NCBI GenBank assembly: GCA_014529385.2
Contig: CM043971.1
Coordinates: 97,370,485 to 97,434,484, forward strand
Source of the DNA: Adiantum capillus-veneris
Taxonomy: Eukaryota; Streptophyta; Polypodiopsida; Polypodiales; Pteridaceae
Reading direction: 5' to 3'
Length of the DNA: 64,000 bases
The notes below the pieces were generated by a model. The model was not told where the DNA came from. It saw only the letters and a list, made by a program, of their open reading frames with translations, and did not search any database. Positions 1 through 11,552 of this stretch are shown piece after piece (position 1 is the stretch's first letter; every line of letters begins with the position of its first letter). The translations under genes were made by a program, and so were the position numbers.

Positions 1-560
<560 letters not shown>

Positions 561-960
561 ATGCTAATATAGACAAAAAGAAAAAATCACAATGGTAGTG
601 TTAGTCTAGGGCTTTTCGATTATACTGTTGAGCAGTAGCCAATGACTTTTTGGAAGTATAATTCACGAAGATATTGTTAGTTGAAGGATTTACGATTTTC
701 TAGCTGCCTCCAAGAGAGAGAGAGAGAGAGAGGGGGGGGGGGGGGGGGGGGGAGTCTGCGTGCATCTTGCGTAATTCATGATCATATTGTTAGTCTAAGG
801 CTTTTCGATTATACTATTGCTAATTACTTTTTTGAAGTACTTCACGATGATATTGTTAGTGGCCATGCTAGTCCTTTCTTTAAAAATACTGCGTGCATGC
901 TTGTTCCTTGAATCAAATGTAAGAAAGCAAAGCGAACAAACTATCGTCATTTAAAAAAAA
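561..960. repeat. Degenerate continuation of the same repeat, with poly-G
   Basis: The spacer of the preceding array (TGTTAGTCTA, CTTTTCGATTATACT, TTCACGA-GATATTGTTAG) appears twice more, at 599-681 and 787-860. Between them is a short (GA)n at 713-731 followed by a run of about 21 G at 732-752. The open reading frames here are made of repeat sequence and are not credible genes. From 961 to 1154 I see only AT-rich sequence with homopolymer A. Confidence 0.75.
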
Positions 961-1154
961 AAAGATTTTACTAAAAAAACTAGCCCCTCTAACACTAGAG
1001 GAAAAGCATAAGCCCCCCTTCAACACTGGAGGGGATAAAAGTGGCGGGGGAAGGGCATATTCCTTACAGTATTATAAAAAATGTGGAGAATTGTGCCAAC
1101 TCCACACCATACTTATGTATGGTTTTTTTTTTCACAACACACCAGCATTCTGTG

Positions 1155-1371
1155 CACGATGTTTGCACAAAAAACACTAGCATTTTGCACGTGCATGTTG
1201 CTGAATTGTACAGTTTACTGCAACAAATAATTCCATGTTGTCAATTAACGTAAAACTTCTGCATTGCCTTTTTAATTGAGAAACCATATTTCCTTCAGTG
1301 ATGAAGGTTACTCATCTATTATGCAGTACTATGATATTGTTGACGAAAATCTAGGGATCAATTGATTTCTA
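1155..1371. repeat. Direct duplicate of 2465-2690 (left part, split by the LTR)
   Basis: From ACGTGCATGTTG through TTTACTGCAACAAATAATTCCATG to CAATTGATTTCTA this stretch matches 2465-2690 at roughly 85-90% by eye. The match resumes at 2139 on the far side of the inserted LTR. The pair is therefore an old direct duplication of about 1.2 kb spacing, one copy of which was interrupted. Confidence 0.85.
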
Positions 1372-1455
1372 TGTTAGGAAATAAGACGTAGCTAAATAGA
1401 TAATTGAGTAGATTACTTAATGGAGAGAGACAGATTTATATACACGAGATTATAC

Positions 1456-1498
<43 letters not shown>

Positions 1499-2138
1499 CA
1501 CGATATACATGGTTCACCCAATGTGGGCTACGTCCACGGAAAAGCAGCCACTCAATGGCTTTAGTACTTCAAAACAAGAAGTAGTTTACAATGGGATTAT
1601 ACCCTTAATGGAGCTCCCGCCTTGCTTCACTCTCACCACCTCACACTCACCTTGTTGCATCAACTTCACACTATGAAATGTGTGTAGAAATGGCCTCCTT
1701 TTATAGGCCAAAAGGGCTGCCCTCTCTTATGAGAGACAGCCATGTGTAGCCGCCCTTGTGCGAATAAGTCCAAATCGGACCCTCCAATCCGCCCATGTGT
1801 GGCCGCCCTTGAGAAGACGAGTCCACTTTTGAATTCGGCCACCGGCCATTGACTTCCGACCACCGGCCAACCGACCGGTTGTTTTCGGACCACTTTTCGG
1901 CCGCCGTCCGGCCATAATATTCCGGCGAAAAAGAATATTCCGACCGAAAAAAAAAAGTCTCGGGGGCCTCCGCCCCCGAGGCCTTTAAAGTTGCCCATGA
2001 TTCTTGTCCGTGAAAATTTTGGTTTCCGGTGAGTGATTTTCCTTCACGCACGATGGCTTCTCCTCATAATGGGGGCCTTACAAATGTGTGCTTTTATCAC
2101 AGAAAATTACAAGGGTAAATCAGGCTCCATACTTAACA
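1372..2138 (-). mobile_element. Solo LTR of a Ty1/copia retrotransposon
   Basis: The 767-bp segment starts TGTTAG and ends TTAACA, so its ends are inverted, and it is bounded on both sides by the 5-bp duplication TTCTA (1367-1371 and 2139-2143). On the minus strand it carries a TATAAAAG promoter, then the CCGTGGACGTAGCC-CACATTGGGTGAACCA block typical of plant copia LTR 3' regions. There is also a (GA)n tract at 1459-1494. No internal coding region adjoins it, so it is a solo LTR. The minus-strand open frames at 1666-2051 are LTR sequence with a GC-rich palindrome (1958-1980), not genes. Confidence 0.92.
1699..1705 (-). promoter_or_regulatory. TATA box of the copia LTR
   Basis: The minus strand reads CCTATAAAAGGAGG here, about 330 bp from the LTR end. 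It is placed as expected for the U3/R boundary of a copia LTR. The assignment rests on motif and position only. Confidence 0.7.
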
Positions 2139-2325
2139 TTCTAGTATATTGTTTACTATCATCAACTTATCGTTCCAAGTTTAGAGGTCGTTTTTTTTGT
2201 GTGCATATCAATTTAGGGTATGAAGAAGAAAAGTGAACTTTTTTTTTTGTGTGCGTATCAATTTAGCGCCTTAAAAAGAAAACCGATTTTATTTCTGTTG
2301 TTGAGTAGATGTGAACGACTGTATG

Positions 2326-3190
2326 ACTCTCCAAAAGCTTGATCACTTCGACATCAATCGTCCTCTCGATTGCAAATGTCGTAGTCTCCCATTCCTATAT
2401 GACACTCCAAAAGCCTGATCTCGTCGACATCAATTGTTCTTATTGATTGCAAATGTTGTCATCTCCCATTTGTGTACGTCCACGTGCATATTGATATATT
2501 GTACGGTTTACTGCAACAAATAATTCCATGCTGTCAACTAATGCAAACCTTCTGCATTGCCTTTTTTTTATTGAGAAAAAACCATATTTCCTTAACACTC
2601 TGCCATTGGTTGGTGATTTAGTGATGAAGGTTGCTCATCTATTATGCAATACTATGATGTTGTTGCTGAAAATCCAAGGAACAATTGATTGCTAGTATAT
2701 TTTTTAGTGTTATCAATTTATCATTCCAAGTTCAGAGATCGTTTTTCTGTACATATCAATTTAGGGTTTTTTCTTGTACATATCAATTTAAGGTATTAAC
2801 AAGAAAACTGAATTTTACTTCTGATGTTGGGTAAATGTGAAGGACTGTATGACTCTCCAAAAGCCTGATCACTTCGACATCAATCGTCCTCTCGGTTGCA
2901 AATGTGTGGTCTCCTATTCACACACTATAGTCACCATCTCATTTGTGCACCTCCCCGTCTTAAACTATAAAATTAAGCTTAAATCTGCTGTGGCGTAAAT
3001 ATAGGGACCTATATGACACTCGAAACGCTTGATCACTTCGACATCAACTATCTTATCGATTGCAGATGTCGGCATCCCTCATTTGTGTACATCCCCGTCT
3101 TCAACTGTAAACTTTACCGCACACCAAAAGCATGATTACTTAGACACCAATCGTCCTCTCGATTGCAAATGTCATTGTCTCCCATCCAAA
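2326..3190. repeat. Dispersed ~70-bp degenerate direct repeat
   Basis: The block ACTCCAAAAGC(T/C)TGATC-(A/T)CTTCGACATCAAT followed by TCGATTGCAAATGT and CTCCCAT recurs near 2326, 2397, 2850, 3010 and 3122. The copies are not evenly spaced, because other duplicated material (2465-2840) lies between them. No protein-coding signal is convincing across this stretch. From 3201 to 3663 I see nothing recognisable. Confidence 0.7.
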
Positions 3191-3663
3191 CACACTGTGG
3201 TGATTGCGTCCTTTTTACACACACCCCATTCTAAACTGTAAAGTTGCAATTAGTTATAGAACTCCGTTGTTTAACTTGGCGACTACAAAGATCCGATCCC
3301 GTTCTACAACATTGGCTACCATTTTGACCCCCCACATGTTGTTGCGCCTAACCGAGCCACTTTCTGTTAGTTCCCATTGTAGGAGCACAATTCCCATTAG
3401 TTGTTACCCTTAGCATGCCATCCAATGTGAAACAATTGCACTTCCTATTAGTTTGTATGTGGAGGGCCCGTCCTAGGCTACGAGCATTGATCTTGCCCAA
3501 ACATATTGCACTACTTTATCAACTATTTGATGTCATTTACAAAATTCATTTATACACACTAATTTATTCAATACAGTACTGGTCATTGATGCAACAAATG
3601 TCGCTCCCCTTTTGAGCTGTGAAGTGATAAATTCTCTCGCCAATACATCATAATGTCGTTTGA

Positions 3664-4044
3664 ATGGTTGTAGGTAAAATGCTTCCCGATCAAGCAGTGC
3701 AATTGAAAAAGAGATTACGCACACAATTAGTGCGTGTAGTGGATGCCCTCACATTAGACGAGATAACAACAACCTTGAGAGATGAGCGGCGCTTGCAGGC
3801 CTTGCTCTCTGAAGTGGTCCGCTCAACAGCCTCGAAGTTTGAGGGCGCAGATATTAGTGACGTGCAGCATCTTCTCTTTAGTATTGTTGGAGACATGCCA
3901 AAATGCGCTATCGACCTGCGAGCTGACTTACCAGAGGGCATACAAATGGAGAAATTACAACATTGGTATAACTGCTGGAAGATTGACATTAGGAGAAAGT
4001 TGGACTCACTTTTGGGCCCTATAAGAAGTGCCACGTCGGCTTAG
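3664..4044 (+). CDS. Hypothetical protein fragment upstream of the large element
   Basis: This frame of 126 codons may really begin at a splice acceptor, since TTGAATGGTTGTAG precedes GTAAAATG. The product is charged and probably helical, with the segment RRKLDSLLG near its C terminus (residues 109-117). The same DNA encoding that segment recurs in inverted orientation at 16426-16457, so the 3' end of this frame overlaps the left inverted repeat of the 4-16 kb block. No family is recognised. It could be a partial exon of a host gene that supplied the repeat, or an extra gene of the element. Confidence 0.45.
   Translation: MVVGKMLPDQAVQLKKRLRTQLVRVVDALTLDEITTTLRDERRLQALLSEVVRSTASKFEGADISDVQHLLFSIVGDMPKCAIDLRADLPEGIQMEKLQHWYNCWKIDIRRKLDSLLGPIRSATSA
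3987..4018. repeat. Left 32-bp inverted repeat
   Basis: Bases 3987-4018 (CATTAGGAGAAAG ... TTTTGGGCC) are a perfect reverse complement of 16426-16457. Each copy lies about 330 bp upstream of the ATG of an inward-facing gene (4336 on plus, 16094 on minus). Flanking bases show no obvious target-site duplication, so calling them transposon ends is inference. Confidence 0.75.
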
Positions 4045-4335
4045 AGAGAGAAAATGAAAATGTTAACTTGTGCATTTTATGTGATACTTTTCTGCACAAC
4101 AAAAAGCCAAAATGACATTCTTTGGTAGGTAGCTGCCGTCTTTATCATTCTTATCCTTCGTTCTCTTGTCAGTAATCCAACTAACCGTATGACTAATGAT
4201 TTGAAATGCCAACTTACAAGCATTCCCTCCAGAAACATAAGCCATACGAACTCTATCAACTCTAAACTTGAGAATATGGCTTTCCCTCCCAAAACCTGAG
4301 ATATTTCTCCGTCTTCGTCTCTATCAACTCTAGGA

Positions 4336-7051
4336 ATGGAGAACGCATCTTTTCCTGATGAAAACACTAATTTGAACTTACAATCCTCGGCCCCTTCATC
4401 TTTAACACTTACCCAAAGAAAGAACACACATCATCTTCATGTTGATGTATTGCAAGAGTACACACCGTTGCAGAAACGTAGGAGGGAGTCTTTCTTATCT
4501 CAACGGGAGAAAGAACTTAGAAGGACAAACAAGGAACATCATTTGGATTTGTGGACCGATGGGTCTATTTATCCAAAGGATCCTATGACAAATGCGCCAC
4601 CTCCCTTTGCTAATATCACTAACCTCTTACATTTCACAGGCGATGGCAAGGATGGGCTATTGGGATACACCGAACATTTGGAAATGAGAGGATTGAATGC
4701 GGAAAGGCAAAGAAACTTCCTAGCAATGGAGAACATGCAGCTGTAGAAACTTAATGAAGCATGCTCTCAAAAGATTTCATCAAACAAAGAGACAATCCAA
4801 GGCCTTGAGAAGAAGATCACAAGTTTGCGAGAGAAAGACACCGTGCTTGGTAATCGGAAAAGAAAACGAGATTTGTGCAACCTTGAGAACATGAAGGTTG
4901 GTATTGATGGCCTGAAAAAACGAATACGAGCTTTAAGGTAACTCGAAGTTTGTTTCTTCAATGTGCTTCATTAAGAAGTGGATACACTTACTTTCCTATA
5001 CATGATCATAACGCATTGTGCTTTTTTGGCAGGTCTTTACTGCATCCAAACTCGAACGGTGCAAGCTTCAATGCCGGAGTGCATTACAGCCGTCTAGTTC
5101 CAAAAGAAGTAGTTGAAGAGATGATAACTCAGAAAAAATTTTGTAAGTTGAAAGGGAGGCTACTTACCTCCTTCATGAACGAGAATCAGCTGGAACCAAT
5201 GGAAGTGCAAGCAATACTTGATGAGAGTGGCATCTCGCAGATGGGATACAGGGCACTCTTCAAAGCATTAGCTAAAAAATCTCAAAATAAACTACAGAGA
5301 GGATCATTGCTGCCAAAGCCATCACATGTAAAGGCTGCTCGCCGGCACGTAAACGATGAGGTGTTTGATAAACTGGGGTCACCATTCCATATTGAAGCAA
5401 CGTTCTTAGGCAAGGGCGGCAGAGAGGTACAGTTTAACGATCACAACAACCTCTTCGTTGATCTTGAAGCATTGCAAAGGTATGCAGTTCACTTCTTTGA
5501 CATCAGCCGAGACGAGTGCGGTGGGGTTCTCAAGTTTGTTTTGAAGCTCGACGAGTGCGAGGTCCTGAAGAACAAGAAGTTGGAGAAAGTCACCATTACC
5601 CTCATGAACAAAGCTCTAGATCCATCAATAACGAAAGAGGATCCACGATACTTCAGCGTGCAATCAGAAAACAACATTCTATCTCTAGGATCATTTTAGG
5701 TATACTTCGGTCAATCTCTGACAACAAAAATATTGATTATTTGGTTGTTGATTTTGTGTTTTCATTTTTCACTGCAGGTTGATAAGGAAAATTTTGAAAT
5801 CCTCGATTGGGTTTTTAGTCAAACCCAAATTCCTTCTATCATCAGTGAACAAAGAAACGGAGCCGTTCTTTCAGTGGAAGGATTTGGCGACTACACAGTG
5901 GAATGGCACATGGCAGGTGACTTAAAGACTCTTAAGTGTATGTACAACATAACACACGGAGCAGCTGTGGCAAATCCATGCTTATATTGCATGGCTGATG
6001 CACAATCACTTGAGAGTGTGCAATGGATTAGAGCTCCCAATAGACATCTTCAAGATAAAACTTTTAAACCAGTGCTTGATATTCCTCTGAGTAGAGTTCA
6101 CGTCTGTACACTTCATGCACTCTGTCGAATAATTGAAAAGGTGGTTCATTTGTACATATGTTTTGCATGGACATTAAAGCCAGAGAGTGAGTCGAAAAGA
6201 GTGATCAAAGCATTAGAGGGAGTGCTCTCAGACATTGGTTTGCATGGAGGCAATGTCAAAATCGAAGAGGACCCTAAGATGTCTCAAAGTCGGTACAAGG
6301 TACCAAGGAAAGCATCGATAGGCGGAGTGAAGGCAAGAAGGTTTCTTGGGTTTAGCCTCAAAGATTCAGATAGAGAAGAAAGGAGAATCATGTTCAACAA
6401 ATGGAAACAGTTACATAAAGTGGTTAAAGACAATGCTGGTGGTGGGGCAATCCAGAATCACAAAGCGAACGTGTGGAAATCACTAGATAAAATTTTCCAC
6501 TACCTTGAGCAACATTCTTGGGACCAAAGTAAGCTCACATCATTTCAAGCAACCTTGCTGGATTGGAGAAAGGGTTACCTTACAGGGTGGGGTGGGCAAC
6601 ATATCACACATTACATGGTAGGTTGGCATTCTACGTATACAAAACAAAATTTTAAATTGTACTCAACTGACCATTTTGTTTTATTTCAATGCAGCACATA
6701 CTGTTCAATCATGGTCCATATTTTTCCAAGACATAAGGTTCACTATCAATATGGTCCACACAAGGCATGGAAAAAATCCACTACATGGCAAGAACAAGTT
6801 ATTTTAAGCACACTCGGCATAGGGAAGGAAAAGAAAAGGCCAATAGCCTATTAGAGTTACACCAATGGACTTATAGACGACTAATTCATAAAGCAAGGCA
6901 GAAGGAACTTCTTAAGAGTTCAGAAATTACACGGTCTTTACAACACATCCGCAAAGAGAAGAAACAGATGGCTTGGGGAGCATCAAATGCGGTCGAGCGC
7001 CATGCAAGGTGGCGCCGGTCACGAGTCAGGAGCGGGAGAAGATGGACCTGA
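4336..7051 (+). pseudogene. Spliced ~820-residue transposase-like protein, three in-frame stops
   Basis: Four exons fit canonical GT-AG introns: 4336-4937, 5033-5699, 5778-6617 and 6695-7051, with introns of 95, 78 and 77 bp and matching phases, for a total of 822 codons. The first exon encodes a lysine/glutamate-rich coiled coil. The middle carries an acidic KLDECEV segment, then AGDLKTL, an ITHG segment and NPCLYC (a CxxC), then LHALCRIIEK. The last exon has STQGMEK and a basic tail. The layout of spaced acidic residues plus a CxxC resembles cut-and-paste transposases, but I cannot assign a named superfamily. Stops at 4744 (TAG), 5697 (TAG, just before a GT donor) and 6734 (TAA) all read as CAG or CAA if a C to T change is reversed. 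It converges on the minus-strand gene ending at 7107. Confidence 0.65.
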
Positions 7052-7106
7052 GCCCGTCGTTTTTATCCTCTTCGATGCACCTCCTTCCTCCTCACTTTGT
7101 ACCTCT

Positions 7107-8818
7107 TCAATGTGCAAGCTCTGTAGACGAGCTCGTTCCTCTGTTGATGGCAGCATCCCTACGGGCATCACATGTTCTTTCCCTCAGAAACAGCTGCTTA
7201 TTGTATGGATCTAAGCCTTCCGGGTCTTCAACCCCTGCAGCCAGAGCCTGAGCTGTGTAGGACATGAAATATGGGGCTCTGAGTGCCTGGCACCCATACC
7301 CAATGCCAAATACACGTAGAGCAAATTGTTTTTCAATCAGAATTACTCTTTCTGCGTTTAGTGGGAGGGGGTGCCCACCACACAATCTTGTAATAGCTTT
7401 CATTGCAAACAGAGGGAACTTTGCATTGTCATCGGAATATTCCTTGTGGTATATTATGATCTATATAATAATTGCAATCAATTTATTATCCGTAAGTGAG
7501 ATGAGTACAATTGTCAAGTACTTGAATTGTTTCTACAAACCTTTTTGTGGTTGAAACGCCCGATGTAGTGAGACAACGTTGCATCCTTGCCTTGGCTCCA
7601 GTGACAAGCCCTTGGCATGAGCCTCCCGCTCTTCTAAGGAAACTATCGTCATACACTAGCACCTGGCAGCAAAAAAAATTGTTCATGATATTTTATCACT
7701 CGGCCATCTCTAATACTATATGAATGCTCGACAAAAGTTACCATCCGATTCTTGTCCATTTCCAGCATCGACCTCCCCCATAAGTGAATAGACTGACTAT
7801 TCATTACATGATCTTCTGGTGCCACGTGTCTACCCATGTTTTCCAAGCCAAGTTGTTTTGTTGTCAATTCAAACTGCTCATCTGTTGGCAAATCGGCCTC
7901 TCCGGACTTCGCCTCATTGAACGTATCTTTAATCAGTTGCGACCCTGAAGTGAACTGTGAGTCATGGACAACTGTGTCAGCAATAAGATATTGGTCCACT
8001 GCATCATCGTCCACAAACCCCATGTCTGCCTCACAAAAATTTGCAATTGCCGCTAGGCGGTAGTCCTCCAGTATATTGAGCTCATGCATGATATCTGTGA
8101 GTAGAATATAGTGGGTGTCGCCCGCCATAGCAAAGCTAGGAGCACAATTGAGAGGCAAAGTCGCTTCCATACTTGGGCTTTCTTGCCTGCACCCTATTGC
8201 TGCATCCGCAAGAGAAACAAGAGTTAAGCCCGCATCAAAGGTTTCCTTTAGTACCTCTTCCCGCTCTTCTTCTGGATTGAATTGCACCTCCACATCCTCT
8301 ACCTCTTCCTCCGGCGCCAATGGACAACTACCGAAAGTTGTTGACTATGAAGTCTCTGACTCACCATCCGTCTGCAAGTATAAGTAACAGACAAACCCAT
8401 GGTAGAATTCCAATAAGCGACATTTTTTTAAGTGCTTCATACACCTGTCTTGTACAAGCAGTGCATTGGAGGGACACTTTTCAAGACAACGATTCAGTCT
8501 CCTTGAAGCACTCTTGTCAGGGTCAAGGTCGGCAGGGTGCACATATCTCATGCCATCAACTGTCATGGAATTGTCACAAGTGACTACCTCATACTGTTGC
8601 AAATGGTTTTGTAGGTACTCAAAGGAGCAATCTATAATCCTCTGTATAGAAAACTCTACATTGAACATTCCTGATAGTTCTGGTGCACGGTGATGAGCTC
8701 GGGCGTTATATAAGAATGTGAATAGTTTTTCTTCACATGTATCCTCGCTCACGTATGTCTCCAGGACTATGATCCCCATGACTGAAAGAAAAAGCAAGCC
8801 AAAACTATTTGGTGTCAT
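7107..8818 (-). pseudogene. Spliced minus-strand protein of unknown family (~509 residues)
   Basis: Three exons (8818-7742, 7662-7522, 7418-7107) join in phase 0 through introns of 79 and 103 bp with good GT-AG ends, giving 510 codons including the stop. A single internal TAG at 8347-8345 separates two long open parts and would be CAG before a C to T change. A strong acceptor (TTTCTTTCAG) just after the first ATG suggests further upstream exon material, so the start is unsure. The N-terminal third has several cysteines (RCLEKC, DRCMKHLKKC). The middle is strongly acidic (EEEVEDVEVQF). The last exon is alanine-rich. No domain is recognised. Its far end points into hairpin cluster 1. Confidence 0.55.
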
Positions 8819-8849
8819 AACAAAGCGAATTTTGGGCCTCGAGTACCCC

Positions 8850-9206
8850 TCAATGTCCTATTTTGCCTGGTTCGACCCCGTGCGCTCATGTCATAAGAGG
8901 TGACATTAGTTGAGTCAGAACCAAGCGAGTAGGGTACCCAAGAATTTCCGAAGGACCCTCTTCGCTTGGTTCTGTCCCGTGTGCTAAAGTCATAAGAGTT
9001 GACGTTAGTTGAGTCAGAACCAAAGCGAGTAGGGCTCCTAAGAATTTCAGAAGAACTCTATTCGCTTGGTTATGTCCCGTGCGCTAATGTCATATCGACG
9101 GGTTATGTCCCGTGCATTAATGTCATAAGTGGTGACGTTAGTTGAGTCAGTACCAAGCGAGTAGGGCCCCCAAGAATCTCTAAAGGGTTCTATTCGCTTG
9201 GTTCTG
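8850..9206. repeat. Hairpin repeat cluster 1 (CAGAACC/GGTTCTG type)
   Basis: Three imperfect tandem units (GTTAGTTGAGTCAG at 8906, 9004 and 9138) each contain inverted arms of about 20 bp built on CCAAGCGA and TCGCTTGG. The arms are 8914-8934 with 8954-8974, 9014-9034 with 9056-9074, and 9146-9166 with 9187-9206, with 20-25 bp loops. A partial arm lies near 8865. The spacer TCCCGTGCGCTAATGTCATAAG recurs. The cluster lies upstream of the minus-strand gene at 8818. Confidence 0.9.
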
Positions 9207-9360
9207 TCTTGTGGCATTCGGAACAGGTGGATAAGAACAGAGCATATTATGTTTTTTTTTTTACCATAAGCGTGAGTTAATAAATTACAGGAGCAAAATA
9301 TAATTTACAAGAGGGGTAGCTACACACGACTGCTGCATGACAGTGATAGATTTATAGTTC

Positions 9361-9430
9361 ACATAAGGAGTAATTATTCCAACCATGAATGCGATACGGT
9401 CACCACATAAGGAGTAATTATTCCAACCAT
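9361..9430. repeat. 43-bp direct duplication
   Basis: CACATAAGGAGTAATTATTC with CAACCATG appears twice, at about 9360 and 9403. The surrounding 9207-9430 holds no open frame or other signal that I can support. Confidence 0.8.
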
Positions 9431-9647
9431 GCATGCGTTTTTACCCTAACGCAGTGGCTTCGGTGCGCACACAGTTAACAACACACAGGAAGGGGAGAGG
9501 CAGGGAGAAAGAACCTGTCTCTGCAATATCCAATGGCGCCGAGTTGGATGGTGATGTCGCAGGCCACCGACAGCAAGAACCAGTAGGGGGGCGATGGCGA
9601 TGGCGACGCGGCAGCAAAGGACTCGACCCAGTGGAGGTCACTCAACG

Positions 9648-9960
9648 CAGGATCACGAGAGCTGGGCAAGGGGAAGAGCGCAAAAAATGCAAAGGCGATG
9701 GCGAATGCAAGGGCGATCAGCGTCTGACTCTAAACGCAGGATCACGAGAGTTGGCCAAGGGGAAAGGCGTAGAAAAGGCAAAGGCGATGGCGAATGCAAG
9801 GGCGATCGGCGTTTGACTCTAAACGCAGGATCACGAGAGCTGGCCAAGGGGAAGGGCGCAGAAAAGGCAAAGGCACGAGAGCTGGCCAGGCAGAAGGTGC
9901 GAGATGGAGATGGAGATGGCGACTGCAAGGGCGATTAGCGTCTGTCTGACCCTTAACGGT
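9648..9960. repeat. 89-bp minisatellite, three copies
   Basis: The unit begins GATCACGAGAGCTGG and ends near CTGACTCTAAACGCAG. It starts at 9651, 9740 and 9829, exactly 89 bp apart. The third copy is rearranged and gains a GAGATGGAGATGG run. Because 89 is not a multiple of three, the repeat opens long frames on several strands (9433-9963), all rich in basic or proline residues. I treat these as by-products. Bases 9961-10346 hold nothing I can name. Confidence 0.9.
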
Positions 9961-10346
9961 CACTCAAAAAGGCACGTGGGCTGCGCTCTCAAGGACAACC
10001 AGTATTAAATGGTCTCAGATTCCCATGCAGTACGATTTACCAACCGCAATCTCGCGCATAAGTGAAGTTGTCACCCTCCCCGAGGTAAGCATTCTAAGTT
10101 GAGGCATTACCCCCGCCAAACATCTCAAGTTTCAACTATTCTGCCTCTTTTCGCGTCCTCTACTGCGCATCATTCTAATTAACTCTACCCCCATCGATGC
10201 CACGCGGTAAGCAAACTCCATCACCTCTTACTCTCGCGCATCCTCCTTCTCTTACTCTTGTTCTGCAGTGCTTCAGCGACGCGGAACTCTACACACAGTG
10301 ACGAGGTATGCTACTTACTACCCTTCTGCGCACTTGTATTTTGTGT

Positions 10347-10988
10347 AGTTGGTTAGTACCAAGCGAATAAGGTAAGGTCACTTAGTCCGAAGAGCCCTAT
10401 TCGCTTGGTACTGACCAAAAGAAAAGTTTAGTGATGTCTGCTAGTACAGAGGTAGATACTAAGCAAATAAGGGGAAGGTAACCCCTGCTTGTTGTGGATT
10501 TAGGGTTTTCCTTGCCAAATACGCCTTTTGATTTCGGTCCCGTGCGCTATAATTTGCTGTAGTTGGTCAGTACCAAGCGAATAAGGTAAGGTCACTTAGT
10601 CCGAAGTGTCCTATTCGCTTGGTCCTGACCAAAAAAAAAGTTAAGTGATGTCTGCTAGTACAGACGTAGATACTAAGCAAATAAGGGGAAGGTACCCCCT
10701 GCTTGTTGCGGATTTAGGGTTTTCCTTGCCAAATACGCCTTTTGATTTAGGTCCCGTGCCCTTTAATTTGCTGTAGTTGGTCAGTAACAAGCGAATACGG
10801 TAAGGTCACCTGGTCCGAAGTACCCTATTCGCTTGGTACTGACCAAAAGAAAAGTTAAGTGATGTCTACTAGTACAGAGGTCAGTATTAAGCAAATAAGG
10901 GGAAGGTAACCCCTGCTTGTTGCGGATTTAGGACTTTCTTTTGCAAAATACGCCTTTTGATTTAATAAGAAAGAAACAAAATTACAAC
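10347..10988. repeat. Hairpin repeat cluster 2 (CAGTACC/GGTACTG type), 214-bp units x3
   Basis: Three units start with AGTTGGT(T/C)AGTA at 10347, 10561 and 10775, exactly 214 bp apart and about 95% alike. Each holds an inverted pair, GGTCAGTACCAAGCGAATAAGG with CCCTATTCGCTTGGTACTGA (for example 10352-10371 with 10396-10415). A weaker echo follows, CTAAGCAAATAAGGGGAAGG, and then TTTAGGGTTTTCCTTGCCAA. The array sits just downstream (3') of the minus-strand gene at 11072. Confidence 0.93.
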
Positions 10989-11071
10989 TGAACACCGGGT
11001 TTGAGTTAGAAAACACTTCAGACTTTACAAAGAGTGGCCTATTAATTTCCGGGGGGGTTAGGGTTTAGGGT

Positions 11072-11552
11072 TCACAGCCAGCTTATCTCTTTGCAAAGCA
11101 TGTTTGCAAAGTTAATGGCCTCCTCATATTTACTAGCTAGCTCAAGCACTTCATCCTTCATTTCCTGAAGCCAATTAATGATTGCCTCCATAGAGCCATT
11201 CTCGGCGAGCAATCGCTGCATGTCTTCAGGCCTTCTTGCTTCCAGAGAGTTTTTAAGGATTGAGACCCTCTGCCTGACGATCAACATTTGCTGCAGCTTC
11301 AAGCTAGCATCCTACACATAGCATTTAGCAAGTAAGCTCTTGAAACTACGAGCTTGGAAATTGGGAGCGGAAAGCAAAGAATTACCAGCAACTTACCTCG
11401 AGAATAGACTCCCGTGTTGAGAGCAGCCACTCCCGAGCTATGTCGGACGAGAACACTAAAGGTAACATCGGGGGAGGGCCAAGGGGGGACCTCATGAGGA
11501 GGGCCCGGATGCGGTGTTGCTGGCGCTGCGGGAGTATACCTTGGAAAGGCAT
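11072..11552 (-). CDS. Intact small two-exon protein, 131 residues, unknown family
   Basis: Exon 1 (11552-11397, 52 codons from ATG) and exon 2 (11311-11072, 79 codons plus stop) join in phase 0 across an 85-bp GTAAGT...TAG intron, with no internal stop. The N-terminal 35 residues are basic and proline-rich (SPLGPPP). From about residue 38 on the protein is predicted to be mostly alpha-helical with a heptad-like pattern (IAREWLL, LQQMLIV, MKDEVLELASKYEEAI). It is the only gene in the 4-16 kb block without a disabling change. It lies between hairpin clusters 2 and 3 and is divergent from the histone-fold gene. Function unknown; a small helical binding protein is possible. Confidence 0.6.

Noticed and set aside
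681-911. 76-codon plus-strand ORF
   Set aside because: It consists of GA repeat, poly-G and tandem spacer sequence, with no coding character.
1666-2051. Minus-strand ORFs of 110 and 116 codons
   Set aside because: They lie wholly inside the solo copia LTR, overlap in different frames and include a GC-rich palindrome.
9433-9963. Several overlapping ORFs on both strands (up to 127 codons)
   Set aside because: They are generated by the 89-bp minisatellite, which shifts frame with each unit.
10347-10988. CRISPR-like look of regularly spaced repeats
   Set aside because: The unit is 214 bp and repeated whole, with no unique spacers, in a eukaryotic, intron-bearing context.
11055-11072. Telomere-like TTAGGGTTTAGGG
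   Set aside because: Only about two repeats, too short to be an interstitial telomere.
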